Assembly: GCF_031085155.1 (NCBI RefSeq)
Contig: NZ_JAVHUL010000009.1
Span: 36,107-100,106, forward strand
From: Mesonia profundi
Lineage (GTDB): Bacteria; Bacteroidota; Bacteroidia; Flavobacteriales; Flavobacteriaceae
Length of the DNA stretch: 64,000 nucleotides
Direction of reading: 5' to 3'
Shown in pieces: positions 52,680-62,759 of the stretch. The translations under genes and the position numbers were made by a program. How positions within the stretch are numbered: the stretch's first letter is position 1; every line of letters begins with the position of its first letter. Below the pieces are notes generated by a model. The model was not told the origin of the DNA. It worked only from the letters and a program-made list of their open reading frames with translations, and did not search any database.

Positions 52680-53705
52680 ATGGAATTAAAATCTCTTTTA
52701 CAGGATATAAAGCAGCGAAAATTAAAGCCTATTTATTTTTTGATGGGAGAGGAGCCGTATTATATCGACAAAATATCAGAATTTTTAGGAGACAACATCT
52801 TAACGGAAGATGAGAAAGCCTTTAACCAAACCACGCTTTACGGAAAAGATGTCAGTTTAGATGAGGTATTGAGTACCGCAAAACGTTTCCCCATGATGGC
52901 CGAATATCAAGTGGTGATGGTGAAGGAAGCTCAAGATCTGTCTCGAGAAATTTTAGCGCAAGTGGATAAGAAAAAAAATCAGTTAGAGGCTTATGCCGAA
53001 AATCCGCAAGCGACCAGCATATTAATCTTTTGCTATAAATATAAAAAACTAGACAAGCGTAAGAAGGTATATAAAGCCATCGCAAAAAGCGGAGTTATTT
53101 TTGAAAGTAAAAAACTCTATGACAACCAAATTCCTACTTGGATTAGGGATGAGGTAAAACGACGAGGCTATTCGATTTCACCAAAAGCAACTCACTTGCT
53201 CACAGAATTTCTAGGGAGTGATTTGGGGAAAATTACCAACGAAATTGATAAACTGGAACTTATCTTAAACGGAAGGAAAGAAATTACGCCAGAGATTATT
53301 GAAGAGAATATAGGAATTAGTAAAGATTTTAATAATTTTGAACTGCAAAAAGCATTTGGAACCAAAGACTTTACTAAAGCTTACCGCATTATTGATTACT
53401 TTTCTCAGAATCAGAAAAATCATCCTATCGTTCTTACGATTCCCATATTATATAATTTTTTCTCTAAAGTATTGTTGTATCACGGCTTAAAAGATAAGTC
53501 TAAAGCAAACGTAGCATCCAATCTCAAGGTGAGTCCTTATTTTGTAAGCGATTATATTGTTGCTGCCAATAACTATCCCATGCGACAAGTAAGTGGAATT
53601 ATCGCCACTTTAAGAGAAATTGATATGAAAGGAAAAGGGGTTGATGCCGCCTCAGCCACGCCCACCGATTTGTACAAAGAACTTCTTTTTAAAATACGCT
53701 CTTAG
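52680..53705 (+). CDS. holA: DNA polymerase III subunit delta
   Basis: 341 residues: YFLMGEEPYYIDKISEFL start, KRFPMMAEYQVVMVKEAQ, a clamp-loader fold lid and C-terminal helical collar (FTKAYRIIDYFSQNQKNHPIVLTIPIL). It opens the sliding clamp as part of the clamp loader. menA starts at the next base after its stop, so the men genes share its transcript. Confidence 0.93.
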   Translation: MELKSLLQDIKQRKLKPIYFLMGEEPYYIDKISEFLGDNILTEDEKAFNQTTLYGKDVSLDEVLSTAKRFPMMAEYQVVMVKEAQDLSREILAQVDKKKNQLEAYAENPQATSILIFCYKYKKLDKRKKVYKAIAKSGVIFESKKLYDNQIPTWIRDEVKRRGYSISPKATHLLTEFLGSDLGKITNEIDKLELILNGRKEITPEIIEENIGISKDFNNFELQKAFGTKDFTKAYRIIDYFSQNQKNHPIVLTIPILYNFFSKVLLYHGLKDKSKANVASNLKVSPYFVSDYIVAANNYPMRQVSGIIATLREIDMKGKGVDAASATPTDLYKELLFKIRS

Positions 53706-54605
53706 ATGACAAAATTAAAAACCTGGGTGTCTGCAGCACGCTTAAGAACCTTACCGCTTTCTATTGCAGGAATATTGGTAGGAACCGCTTTAGCTCGATT
53801 AGAAGGTCATTTTTCTCTAAGCATATTCATTTTGGCCTTGTTAACCACGTTGGGCTTACAAGTACTTTCTAATTTTGCCAATGATTATGGAGACGGCGTA
53901 AAAGGCACCGATAATGAAGATAGAATTGGTCCTATGCGAGCCATCCAAAGTGGAATCATTTCTCATCAAGAAATGAAAATAGGAATGATTGTCGTGAGTG
54001 CTTTTAGTTTGATTATGGCTTTGTTCTTAATTTATACGGCTTTTGGGAGTGATAAATTTTTCCATTCCCTCTTCTTCTTTCTATTGGGGTTAGCTTCTAT
54101 TGCGGCTGCCATTAAATATACCGTAGGAAAATCTGCTTACGGGTATCGAGGTTTGGGAGATGTTTTTGTCTTTATCTTTTTTGGGCTGGTGAGTGTTTTA
54201 GGTTCTCATTTTTTATACGTGCATTCTTTTGATGGCTTTAATTTATTACCCGCCTTGAGTATAGGTTTATTAAGCACCGCGGTATTGAACCTAAATAATA
54301 TGCGGGATCAAGAAAGCGACACCAAAGCACAAAAAAATACCTTGGTGGTTTTTCTGGGAGCTGCAAGAGCAAAAAAATACCATTATGCCTTGATTGTTAT
54401 TGCCTTTTTAGGTTTGGTGTTATTTATTCTTCATTCGAGAATCTACCTGTTGGCTTGGTCTTTATTGGGGTTCATTCCTTTATTTATGCATATAAAAACA
54501 GTAACTCAAAATACAAGTCCGGTGTTGTTAGACCCAGAGTTAAAAAAAGTAGCGCTAAGCACCTTTGCTATCGCTTTGCTTTTTCTAGTCTTGAGTTTAG
54601 TCTAA
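53706..54605 (+). CDS. menA: 1,4-dihydroxy-2-naphthoate polyprenyltransferase
   Basis: 299 residues, eight or nine membrane helices and the two Asp motifs of UbiA-type prenyltransferases: NFANDYGDGVKGTDNEDR and LNLNNMRDQESDTKAQKNTL. It attaches the polyprenyl tail to DHNA in menaquinone synthesis. The start ATG abuts the holA stop. Confidence 0.94.
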   Translation: MTKLKTWVSAARLRTLPLSIAGILVGTALARLEGHFSLSIFILALLTTLGLQVLSNFANDYGDGVKGTDNEDRIGPMRAIQSGIISHQEMKIGMIVVSAFSLIMALFLIYTAFGSDKFFHSLFFFLLGLASIAAAIKYTVGKSAYGYRGLGDVFVFIFFGLVSVLGSHFLYVHSFDGFNLLPALSIGLLSTAVLNLNNMRDQESDTKAQKNTLVVFLGAARAKKYHYALIVIAFLGLVLFILHSRIYLLAWSLLGFIPLFMHIKTVTQNTSPVLLDPELKKVALSTFAIALLFLVLSLV

Positions 54606-54694
54606 AATAAAAAGAACCTTTAAAAATGTTATATAAATGTGAAGCGTTTAGCGGTTCGCATCTATTTGCTTAAATTCAGGGCAAAATTAGGATT

Positions 54695-55375
54695 ATGAAA
54701 ATCACCTTTTACGGACAAAACAGTCTAGGCTTAGAAATAAACGGAAAGCATATCATTGTAGACCCTTTTATTAGCGGCAACGATTTAGCAAAAGACAAAG
54801 TAGATATTCAGCGATTAAAGGCAGATTATATTTTAGTCACGCATGCGCATCAAGATCATACCTTAGATGTAGAAGCGATTGCCAAAAATACAGGCGCTAC
54901 AATCGTTAGTAATTTTGAAATCGCCAATCACTACGAAGCGAAAGGTTTTGAGGTACATCCTATGAATCACGGTGGTTCTTGGGAGTTTGATTTTGGGAAA
55001 GTAAAATATGTCAATGCGATTCATACCAGTTCTTTCCCAGATGGGAGCTATGGTGGACAGCCAGGAGGGTTTGTGATAGAAGCAAACGAAAAATGTGTGT
55101 ATATTGCAGGCGACACCGCTTTAACGATGGATATGAAACTTATTCCTTTGTGTCATCAAGTAGATTTAGCGGTTTTTCCTATTGGCGATAATTTTACCAT
55201 GGGCGTAGATGATGCCGTAATTGCAAGTGATTTTATAGAATGTGATAAAATTTTAGGTTGCCATTACGATACGTTTGGTTTTATAGAAATAGATCATCAA
55301 GTGGCAAAAGAAAAGTTTGAAATGAAAAAGAAAGAACTCCTCCTTTTAGAGATAGGAGAAAGCATAGAAATTTAA
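54695..55375 (+). CDS. UPF0173 metal-dependent hydrolase (MBL fold)
   Basis: 226 residues with the metallo-beta-lactamase motif THAHQDHTLD near residue 50 and second-metal residues in GCHYDTFGFI. UPF0173 proteins such as YtkL are hydrolases of unknown substrate. It stands between menA and menC and overlaps menC by one base, a position seen in other flavobacteria, hinting at a link with quinone synthesis. Confidence 0.9.
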   Translation: MKITFYGQNSLGLEINGKHIIVDPFISGNDLAKDKVDIQRLKADYILVTHAHQDHTLDVEAIAKNTGATIVSNFEIANHYEAKGFEVHPMNHGGSWEFDFGKVKYVNAIHTSSFPDGSYGGQPGGFVIEANEKCVYIAGDTALTMDMKLIPLCHQVDLAVFPIGDNFTMGVDDAVIASDFIECDKILGCHYDTFGFIEIDHQVAKEKFEMKKKELLLLEIGESIEI

Positions 55376-56418
55376 TGAAAGCAAGCTATCAAAAACATAA
55401 TTTAAACTTTAAACGCCCCAGTGGAACTTCTCGGGGCGTTCTTACGACTAAAGAAACCTGGTATTTAGTTTTAGAAAACAAGGGGCAGAAAGGAATTGGT
55501 GAATGCGGAATCCTTCGTGGATTAAGTATCGACGATCGTCCCGATTATGAGGAAAAGCTCCAATGGCTTTGTGAGCATATTGAGGAAGATCCCCATGTTC
55601 TCTTTACGGAATTAAAAGAGTTCCCTTCCATCATTTTTGGTTTAGAGATGGCTTTGAAATCTCTAGAGAGTGAGCATCCTCATATTCTTTTTCCTTCTCC
55701 CTTTGCGGAAGGGAAAAAAGGAATTCCCATCAACGGACTCATTTGGATGGGGGAGAAGTCTTTCATGAAATCCCAAATTGAAGAAAAAATAAAGCAAGGC
55801 TTCACCTGCATTAAACTTAAAATAGGCGCTATAGATTTTGAAGCCGAAATGCAACTTCTTCAGTACATAAGAAAAGAGTTTTCTGCCAGCGATATTGAAT
55901 TGCGCGTAGATGCCAATGGCGCTTTTCAGCCTGAGGAGGCTTTAGGGAAATTACAACGCCTAAGCGAACTTAATTTGCACAGTATCGAGCAACCCATCCG
56001 TCAAGGACAAAGACAAGAAATGGCGGCTTTATGTGATGAAACTCCGTTACCTATCGCCTTAGATGAAGAGTTGATCGGAGTTTTTAAGACTTCCGATAAG
56101 GAAAAACTACTTCAAGAGATTCAGCCGCAATATATTATTTTAAAGCCGAGCTTAATAGGTGGTTTTCAAGGGATGGATGAATGGATTTCGTTAGCAAATC
56201 AAGAGAAAACGGGTTGGTGGATCACCAGCGCTTTAGAAAGCAATGTAGGTCTTAATGCCATTGCGCAATATACGTTTTTGCAAGACAATCCTATGCCACA
56301 AGGTTTGGGAACAGGAAGTCTTTTTACCAATAATATCGAGAGTCCGCTTCAAGTCATGGGCGAGAATTTATTTTATAATCCCAAGCAATCTTGGGAAACT
56401 AACAAGCTCTTTTTCTAA
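55375..56418 (+). CDS. menC: o-Succinylbenzoate synthase
   Basis: 347 residues of the enolase superfamily: KxK in CIKLKIGAI, Asp in RVDANGAF, Glu in IEQPI, Asp in ALDEEL, Lys in ILKPSL. It dehydrates SHCHC to OSB. The first and last bases overlap its neighbours by one, so UPF0173-menC-CPBP are translationally coupled. Confidence 0.92.
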   Translation: MKASYQKHNLNFKRPSGTSRGVLTTKETWYLVLENKGQKGIGECGILRGLSIDDRPDYEEKLQWLCEHIEEDPHVLFTELKEFPSIIFGLEMALKSLESEHPHILFPSPFAEGKKGIPINGLIWMGEKSFMKSQIEEKIKQGFTCIKLKIGAIDFEAEMQLLQYIRKEFSASDIELRVDANGAFQPEEALGKLQRLSELNLHSIEQPIRQGQRQEMAALCDETPLPIALDEELIGVFKTSDKEKLLQEIQPQYIILKPSLIGGFQGMDEWISLANQEKTGWWITSALESNVGLNAIAQYTFLQDNPMPQGLGTGSLFTNNIESPLQVMGENLFYNPKQSWETNKLFF

Positions 56419-57560
56419 TGTTTATAGAACAAGCATATCGTGGAAAGCACGATTTTTGGTTATATTTAGTAGGTTCTTTAATTGTGGCGATTGCTGCAGT
56501 GATAGGACAAATTCCGTTGACGTTAGCTATTTTTTTAGAAAATGGACTTGACTCTGTTGGAATGTCTCAACCCGAGTTGATGCAAAGCCTAGATCCTAAT
56601 CTTTTAATCTTCTTGCTGTTATTATCTTTTGCGATTGGTTTAGTAGGGCTAAAACTGGCTGTAAAATATTTACATCAGATTAGTCTTATGACGATTACCA
56701 CAACGCGGAAAAAGGTGGATTGGGGAAGAATAATCTTAGGCTTCGGATTGATAGCCGTATTTTCTTCGATTTCTATTTGGATTGATTATCAAAGTAATCC
56801 AGAAAATTATGTATGGAATTATAAATCCATGCCTTTTCTCATTCTTTGTCTCATTGCCATCGTAATGGTTCCCATACAAACCAGTTTAGAGGAATACCTT
56901 TTTAGAGGTTACCTTATGCAGGGCTTTGGTATGGGCACCAGGCATAAGTATTTTTCTGTTGGATTAATCGTTACTTTACTTATAGCGCTGGTACTTTTTG
57001 GAGCTAACTTCATGTATGATATAGATTTATTGATGAATGCCGTGATTTCGTTTGCGGCTCTTGTGACCTTAGTATTCATTCACATGCTTTTAGAAAAGAA
57101 AAATGTCTATGGTAAAGCGGCTTATTTAAAATTCAATACCTCTTTTCAATTTAAATTTACTCCTTTAATCATTACTTCCTTGATTTTTGGTTTGTTGCAT
57201 TTGGCCAATCCAGAAGTGGAGAAATTGGGATATTCTATTCTCTTTTTCTATATAGGAACCGGATTATTTCTAGGAATCATCACGTTAATGGATGAAGGTA
57301 TGGAGCTTGCCTTAGGTTTTCACGCGGGGAATAACCTTATCGGAATTATTTTGGTTACCGCAAATTGGACTGCGTTTCAGTCGGAGTCATTATTGAAAGA
57401 TGTGGCAGAACCCACCATAGGTTTTGATGTTTTCTTACCTTTATTAATCGTTTACCCCATTTTTTACATCATTATGGCAAAAGTATATAAATGGAAAAAT
57501 TGGAAAGAAAAGCTTTTTGGTGCGATTAAGCCTCCTGTAGAAACTAGAATACCAAATTAA
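56418..57560 (+). CDS. CPBP-family intramembrane protease
   Basis: 380 residues with eight or so helices and the CPBP/Abi motifs EEYLFRGYLMQG near residue 155, FGLLHLAN and GFHAGNNL. CPBP members include CAAX-prenyl proteases and immunity proteins; the substrate is unknown. It is embedded in the men operon, coupled to menC by a one-base overlap. Confidence 0.87.
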   Translation: MFIEQAYRGKHDFWLYLVGSLIVAIAAVIGQIPLTLAIFLENGLDSVGMSQPELMQSLDPNLLIFLLLLSFAIGLVGLKLAVKYLHQISLMTITTTRKKVDWGRIILGFGLIAVFSSISIWIDYQSNPENYVWNYKSMPFLILCLIAIVMVPIQTSLEEYLFRGYLMQGFGMGTRHKYFSVGLIVTLLIALVLFGANFMYDIDLLMNAVISFAALVTLVFIHMLLEKKNVYGKAAYLKFNTSFQFKFTPLIITSLIFGLLHLANPEVEKLGYSILFFYIGTGLFLGIITLMDEGMELALGFHAGNNLIGIILVTANWTAFQSESLLKDVAEPTIGFDVFLPLLIVYPIFYIIMAKVYKWKNWKEKLFGAIKPPVETRIPN

Positions 57561-57615
57561 AGAGAGCCTATTCCGCTGAAAACCCTAACTTTACAATGAA
57601 AAACAATCTTTGGTT

Positions 57616-58716
57616 ATGGTAGAAAATACAATTGATTTTACACAGATACATCAAGATTTTCAATGGAGAGGAGATTCACTAGACACAACTAATCTAAAGG
57701 AATTAGCAACTTTATATAGGGAAGAAGGCGAACCTCATGAAGAAGAAATAGGAAAGTTCTTTTTAGCTTGGCTAGATGATAAGGATTATGTGGAGGTGCA
57801 TACTTCTGGCTCTACGGGAACGCCTAAAATTATTCAAATCCGTAAAGAATGGATGTTTAATAGCGCCAAAGCGACCGGTAAATTTTTTGAACTACCCGAG
57901 AATACTACCGCCTTATTATGTTTACCAGCTACCTATATCGCAGGAAAATTGATGTTGGTGCGTGCTATGGTTTTAGGTTGGCATATAGACAGTGTGCCAC
58001 CAAAATCTAATCCGTTAGATCAAGTTTTTAAACGTTATGATTTTTGTGCGATGACGCCTTTTCAATTAGACAATTCATTGGCAAGACTGCACCTGGTTTC
58101 TAAACTGATTGTGGGAGGCGGAGCTATTTCACTTCCGCTGAAAGAACTCGTACAAGACCTTTCTACCAAAGTGTATGAAACTTATGGCATGACCGAAACA
58201 GTGACTCATATTGCAGCGCGGCGTGTCAACTCCGTAAAAAGTAAAAAAGAAGAAATTCCGTTTAAAGTATTGCCTAACGTGAGTGTAAGTGTAGACGAAC
58301 GCAATTGTTTGGTGATAAAAGCTCCCGGTGTGGCAGATGAGCCTATAATCACCAATGATGTGATTGAATTAGAGACCTATAAAAAATTCTATTGGCGCGG
58401 AAGAATAGACCATGTAATCAATACGGGCGGCATTAAAATCTTCCCAGAGCAGGTAGAGCGAAAATTAGAAAATACGATTCTGCATCGGTTTTTTATCACC
58501 TCTTTACCCGATGATGCCTTGGGAGAAAAGATCATCTTATTTGTAGAAGCCCCTTTCTCTGAAGAAAGTTTAAAAGACCTCACCGAGCAAATCCAAGAGC
58601 TTGATGAGTTAACGAAATTTGAAAGACCTAAAAAAATCTACTTTGTAGAAAAATTTGAAGAAACCCACACGGGAAAAATCCATAGAATCCATACTTTAAA
58701 AGCGAGGTTGGATTAG
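57616..58716 (+). CDS. menE: o-Succinylbenzoate--CoA ligase-like AMP-binding protein
   Basis: 366 residues from ATG 57616 (a TTG two codons upstream is also in frame). ATP loop HTSGSTGTPKII (62-73), YETYGMTETVTHIA, and the hinge WRGRIDHVINTGGIKIFPEQVE are present; the C-terminal lysine lies in THTGKIHRI. It is much shorter than typical 450-480 residue MenE, as in other Bacteroidota. It completes OSB activation in the men cluster. Confidence 0.88.
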   Translation: MVENTIDFTQIHQDFQWRGDSLDTTNLKELATLYREEGEPHEEEIGKFFLAWLDDKDYVEVHTSGSTGTPKIIQIRKEWMFNSAKATGKFFELPENTTALLCLPATYIAGKLMLVRAMVLGWHIDSVPPKSNPLDQVFKRYDFCAMTPFQLDNSLARLHLVSKLIVGGGAISLPLKELVQDLSTKVYETYGMTETVTHIAARRVNSVKSKKEEIPFKVLPNVSVSVDERNCLVIKAPGVADEPIITNDVIELETYKKFYWRGRIDHVINTGGIKIFPEQVERKLENTILHRFFITSLPDDALGEKIILFVEAPFSEESLKDLTEQIQELDELTKFERPKKIYFVEKFEETHTGKIHRIHTLKARLD

Positions 58717-58771
58717 GCTTGTATGTTGTTGATTTTACTTGATATGGGAAGTTGCCATTAGTATAAAAAAT

Positions 58772-58787
58772 GCTTTATCGATAAAGC
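58772..58787. repeat. 16-bp perfect palindrome
   Basis: gctttatcgataaagc, in the menE-fabV spacer. Confidence 0.6.
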
Positions 58788-58830
58788 GTCAAAACAGGAA
58801 ACGTATCAGTCTGTTTAACATAGAAATAAT

Positions 58831-58845
58831 GTGGCGCTATGCCAC
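58831..58845. repeat. Short hairpin
   Basis: gtggc-gctat-gccac, 5-bp stem, in the menE-fabV spacer. Confidence 0.45.
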
Positions 58846-58934
58846 GTAAAGTACGCCAAGACGAAAACGTATAGATCTCCAAAGTTTGCTTTATGCTTTT
58901 TTAGATTAGCTTACGAAGTTCTTTATTTTCTGTC

Positions 58935-58985
58935 CTATTTTTAAATTGATCTTACAGGTGCATAGTAAGATCAATTTAAAAATAG
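58935..58985. terminator. Hairpin with 21-bp perfect stem between menE and fabV
   Basis: Left arm 58935-58955 (ctatttttaaat to cttac), 9-nt loop aggtgcata, right arm 58965-58985 its exact reverse complement. It lies between convergent genes, so a bidirectional terminator role is likely. The rest of the 359-bp spacer holds no gene. Confidence 0.65.
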
Positions 58986-59075
58986 ATTCTAAACGCTAAG
59001 AAGCTTTTATGCAGCGGTACTTTTAATATTTTTATTCACTCAGTTCATTCTTCCGAAGTATCAGAAATAAAAAAA

Positions 59076-60263
59076 TTATTGCAAGCTAGGGATATTCACC
59101 ATTTCATTAGACTCCCTATTGTAGTCAATTTCATGATAATTGAAACCAAAAAGATTAAAAAATTCCGTTTTGTAACCTTCTAAATCTCCAATAGACGAAA
59201 GTGTTGAGGTGGATGCTTGTTCCCATAATTCTGAAACTTTCTCTTGAATATCAGCTCGCATTTCCCAATCATCAATTCGTATTCTACCTTCAGAATCTGT
59301 GGGTACCTGTTCTAAGAAAAGTCTTTCGGTATACAACCTATGAATCTGTTCTATGCAGCCTTCTTGAAGTCCATTCTCTTTCATGACTTTATACAATAAC
59401 GAAATATACAAAGGAATAACAGGAATCGCAGAACTCGACTGCGTGACAAGTGCTTTATTAACTGAAACATAGGCCTTGCCGTTGATGTCTTTTAGCGAAT
59501 CAGAAATGCTAAAAGCCATTTTTTCCAAATGATCTTTTGCTTTGCCAATCGTTCCTTTTCGATAAACAGCCTCGGTGAGTTTAGGGCCAATATAAGAGTA
59601 GGCAACCGTTTTAAAATTTGAAGACAGTAGATTTTCTTTTTTCAATGCATTAATCCACATTTCCCAATCTTCGCCTCCCATGACGGCAACGGTATTTTCA
59701 ATCTCCTCTTCTATACAAGGCTCTATACTAATGGTTTTTACTTCTCCTGTATGAAAGTCTACCGTTTTATTAGTGTAGGAACTTCCTATTGGTTTTAAAG
59801 TTGACTTATGTTTAACTCCGGTTGTGGGGTGGGTTCTAACTGGGGAAGCAAGACTATAAACCACCAAATCAATTTGACCTAAATCTTCTTTGATTAACTT
59901 TAGTGTCTTTTCCTTTATTTCATTTGAAAAAGCATCGCCATTTATACTTTTGGCATAAAGTCCTTCTTTATGAGCTTCTTTTTCAAAAGCTGCTGTATTG
60001 TACCATCCAGAAGATGCCGTTCTTCCTTCTGAAGGAGGCTTTTCAAAAAACACCCCTATGGTAGATGAATTTGATCCAAAAGCACTAGCTATTCTAGATG
60101 CTAAACCAAATCCTGTGGAGGCTCCAATGACCAATACCTTTTTTGCTGTTTCGTTTATTCCTTTTGATTTTATATAATCAATTTGATTTAATACACTTTT
60201 CTCACAACCTTCTGGATGAGATGTTATGCAAATAAACCCCCTAGTTTTTGGTTCTATTATCAT
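59076..60263 (-). CDS. fabV: Enoyl-[ACP] reductase FabV
   Basis: 395 residues beginning MIIEPKTRGFICITSHPEGC with the NADH motif VLVIGASTGFGLASRIASAFG and active-site Tyr-x8-Lys region AYSYIGPKLTEAVYRKGTIGKAK. It reduces trans-2-enoyl thioesters in fatty acid synthesis and is naturally resistant to triclosan in other species. It is monocistronic, with a hairpin upstream between it and the PLP enzyme gene. Confidence 0.97.
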   Translation of the reverse strand: MIIEPKTRGFICITSHPEGCEKSVLNQIDYIKSKGINETAKKVLVIGASTGFGLASRIASAFGSNSSTIGVFFEKPPSEGRTASSGWYNTAAFEKEAHKEGLYAKSINGDAFSNEIKEKTLKLIKEDLGQIDLVVYSLASPVRTHPTTGVKHKSTLKPIGSSYTNKTVDFHTGEVKTISIEPCIEEEIENTVAVMGGEDWEMWINALKKENLLSSNFKTVAYSYIGPKLTEAVYRKGTIGKAKDHLEKMAFSISDSLKDINGKAYVSVNKALVTQSSSAIPVIPLYISLLYKVMKENGLQEGCIEQIHRLYTERLFLEQVPTDSEGRIRIDDWEMRADIQEKVSELWEQASTSTLSSIGDLEGYKTEFFNLFGFNYHEIDYNRESNEMVNIPSLQ

Positions 60264-60341
60264 TTATTATTGTCTTTTTTTAATTGTGGGCAAGGTGTTA
60301 TATCCATCCAAAAATACATTTTTAATTGTAATACCAATAAG

Positions 60342-60364
60342 TTGGGAGGCTTTTCACCTCCCAA
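60342..60364. terminator. Hairpin between the PLP enzyme gene and fabV
   Basis: ttgggagg-cttttca-cctcccaa, 8-bp perfect stem, no clear T run. Confidence 0.5.
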
Positions 60365-60434
60365 ATAAATTAGTGTCCTCTAACCAGGCCTGTCTTTATC
60401 GTCAAACAGACGGTCCTAGATCCTCAATAAGAGA

Positions 60435-62279
60435 TTAAATATTTTCTACAAATTTTGAAAATACTTTTTTATGACGTTCCAAATCCAAATTACCGGAAAC
60501 GGATACTCGAACAATATAATCTTTATCGTCTTCTTTAGTCGTTCCTTGTGTAGAGGTTGCTGGAACCGTCCAATAGCATCCGTTTAACTGTCCGTAGCTT
60601 ACGCAGAACTTACTTTCATTAGGAATTTCTGTAATCATTGAATTGATGAGCTTCAGATTCAAGGCTCTTTTATAAGTTTCTTTTTCTTCCGCAGTATTTC
60701 CTTTTGTGGGAAGGTCTAAAGAAAATACAGAAGGGGTAAATCCTTGTTCAGCAAACTCTTCAGAAACAAAATTGATTTTTGCACCGGGCAAGCTATCGTG
60801 AATAAAAGTTACAAACTCACGTGTGTTGGTGTACGCATCCTTGATTCTTTGATTCATAGAAGGCAATTGCTTGGCTAAAATCTCATATTGTAGCTCTGTC
60901 GCTTCATTATCGCAAAGACTTAGATGCTTTTCTACTTTCTCTATCAATCCTTCCGTTTTTGTATTCCCTACACAATAACCAGCAGTACATTTTCCACCGC
61001 TAGGAAATTTAGATCCGCTTACATAAGAAATAGTTCTTACGGTAGAGAGTATTTCGCCCTCTCCTAAAAAGTGGTAATTGGGACAAAAGGTTTGATCTAA
61101 AATAAAAACGGGGTCAATCGCAATTTCTCCTGTGGCAGTTTTGCGTTCTGCACTTAGCACCTCTTTTAATTTTTCAAGGTTGGGAACTTCAACTCTAGGG
61201 TTTGTAGGAATTTCGGCGATGATGTAAGCAACCGCATTTTCTTTGGCAACCTTATTTAAAACGGTATCAATACTCTGAACCATATCGTTATCACCATCTA
61301 CAGGTAAATCTACCACTTCAACCGTATCAAGACTATCAGCAACGCGTCTGGCTTGGTCGTTCGTGCCTCCATAACAGTTTGGAGGAACAATAAACTTGAT
61401 GTCTTTTCCTTTATGATTTTCTAAGGCATCGTGAACAAGTCCCATCATAATCGCATACTGCATCGACAATCCGCAGGAAGCGACAAGTCCCTTTGTCGTG
61501 GAGCCAGTGATTTCTTTAATGGAAGCTAATACGCTCTTTTTATCGCGCTCCCGATTGGTTTGTGGGGGGTTAAAAGAAGAATTTTCTACTAATAACTTCA
61601 AGGCAACGTGGGCATTGGCAGGCGTCATAGCAATCGTCTCTCTTCTTCTTACATGCTGAACTGCTGAAATGTAGCTTTCATTCTCTTTCCCATTTACGAG
61701 TAAAACACTTCCAAGTTTAGAATGAAAACTAATGAAAAAATCAATGTTTGAAGTAAGATGAATACTAGAAAATTGATCTTCTTGTGAAATAAAAATAGTG
61801 CTGCCGTCAAATGCGGAAATGTCTTCTACATTATCCACTTTCTTTAAATCAAACTGATATCCATACACACGTTGCACTACGTCTGCATCAAAACCTTCTG
61901 GAATTTTATCTGAATAAAAGATTTGAGTTTTTTTATCTTCTAATGCGTTTTTTCTTAAAATTGCCAGAATAGGAATCGTCTTGGATTGAAAACTGATTAC
62001 ATTTTCTGAATTGAGGTCGTTTAAATGAGCAATTCCCCATTCTAGAATACAGGATAGGGGATGACCTAAGCGAATATAGTCGTAGGCCGTGGGTAATTCT
62101 TGGAGTGCCGAGGTTTTAGAAGTATTGCTGTGGTATAAATTCTCAAACTGTTCTAAGAATTGCGTTTTAGCCAACTCTTCATTATAAATATCTAGTCGAT
62201 GTGTGGTTAAATTCAACCAATCCTTTGGCATATTTCCAATGACATCTTTTATATAATTTAGCATTTTATGGTCTTTCAT
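60435..62279 (-). CDS. Large Cys/Met-metabolism PLP-dependent enzyme
   Basis: 614 residues from ATG 62279. The C-terminal 400 resemble cystathionine gamma-synthase-type enzymes: GLVASCGLSMQYAIMMGLV, DQTFCPNYHFLGEGEI, and PLP lysine in YVSGSKFPSGGKCTAGYCV near residue 423. About 200 N-terminal residues have no recognised domain. It may be a lyase or synthase acting on homocysteine, cystathionine or methionine; the exact reaction is not clear. Monocistronic. Confidence 0.75.
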   Translation of the reverse strand: MKDHKMLNYIKDVIGNMPKDWLNLTTHRLDIYNEELAKTQFLEQFENLYHSNTSKTSALQELPTAYDYIRLGHPLSCILEWGIAHLNDLNSENVISFQSKTIPILAILRKNALEDKKTQIFYSDKIPEGFDADVVQRVYGYQFDLKKVDNVEDISAFDGSTIFISQEDQFSSIHLTSNIDFFISFHSKLGSVLLVNGKENESYISAVQHVRRRETIAMTPANAHVALKLLVENSSFNPPQTNRERDKKSVLASIKEITGSTTKGLVASCGLSMQYAIMMGLVHDALENHKGKDIKFIVPPNCYGGTNDQARRVADSLDTVEVVDLPVDGDNDMVQSIDTVLNKVAKENAVAYIIAEIPTNPRVEVPNLEKLKEVLSAERKTATGEIAIDPVFILDQTFCPNYHFLGEGEILSTVRTISYVSGSKFPSGGKCTAGYCVGNTKTEGLIEKVEKHLSLCDNEATELQYEILAKQLPSMNQRIKDAYTNTREFVTFIHDSLPGAKINFVSEEFAEQGFTPSVFSLDLPTKGNTAEEKETYKRALNLKLINSMITEIPNESKFCVSYGQLNGCYWTVPATSTQGTTKEDDKDYIVRVSVSGNLDLERHKKVFSKFVENI

Positions 62280-62759
62280 AATGTTTCCTTTAGATAGGCC
62301 GATAATATACATGAAATCCACTTTCTTTAAAACCTTACAAGACGTTTTATTGGAATGGTTATGTAGTTTACAAGGAAACGGCTAAGAGAGGTAATAGCTC
62401 TTTTTTAGGAAGCTTAAAATATTTTGATAAGGAAAAAGGAAGAAGAGTGTTAATTTTTGCGTTGGTTCTTTGTTGCAAACCTTATTTATTTCAGATGAAA
62501 ATTCTTCCATATTCATGAAAATTTGACTTAATAGTCTGAGTATCAATAAAAAAAATTACTTTTTTTCTTTAATGCCTACATGAAAATAATAGATAACCAC
62601 TTTTAGGAATCAGCAAAATCAAAAAACAGAAAAAATAAAAAGAGGTCTTGAATAGTTCTTTTTAAGCCCAATTCATCTTATTGTAATTGGAGTGTTTTTC
62701 TTGAATTAATTAACCCAACTTAACTTACTTTTATTTAGGCCCAATTTTAAAAAGAGAAT
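62280..62759. other. 480-bp AT-rich spacer, no gene seen
   Basis: A-rich tracts and no open frame of coding character on either strand. A weak hairpin aagag..ctctt is near 62373-62395. It must hold the promoters of the two flanking genes. Confidence 0.4.
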
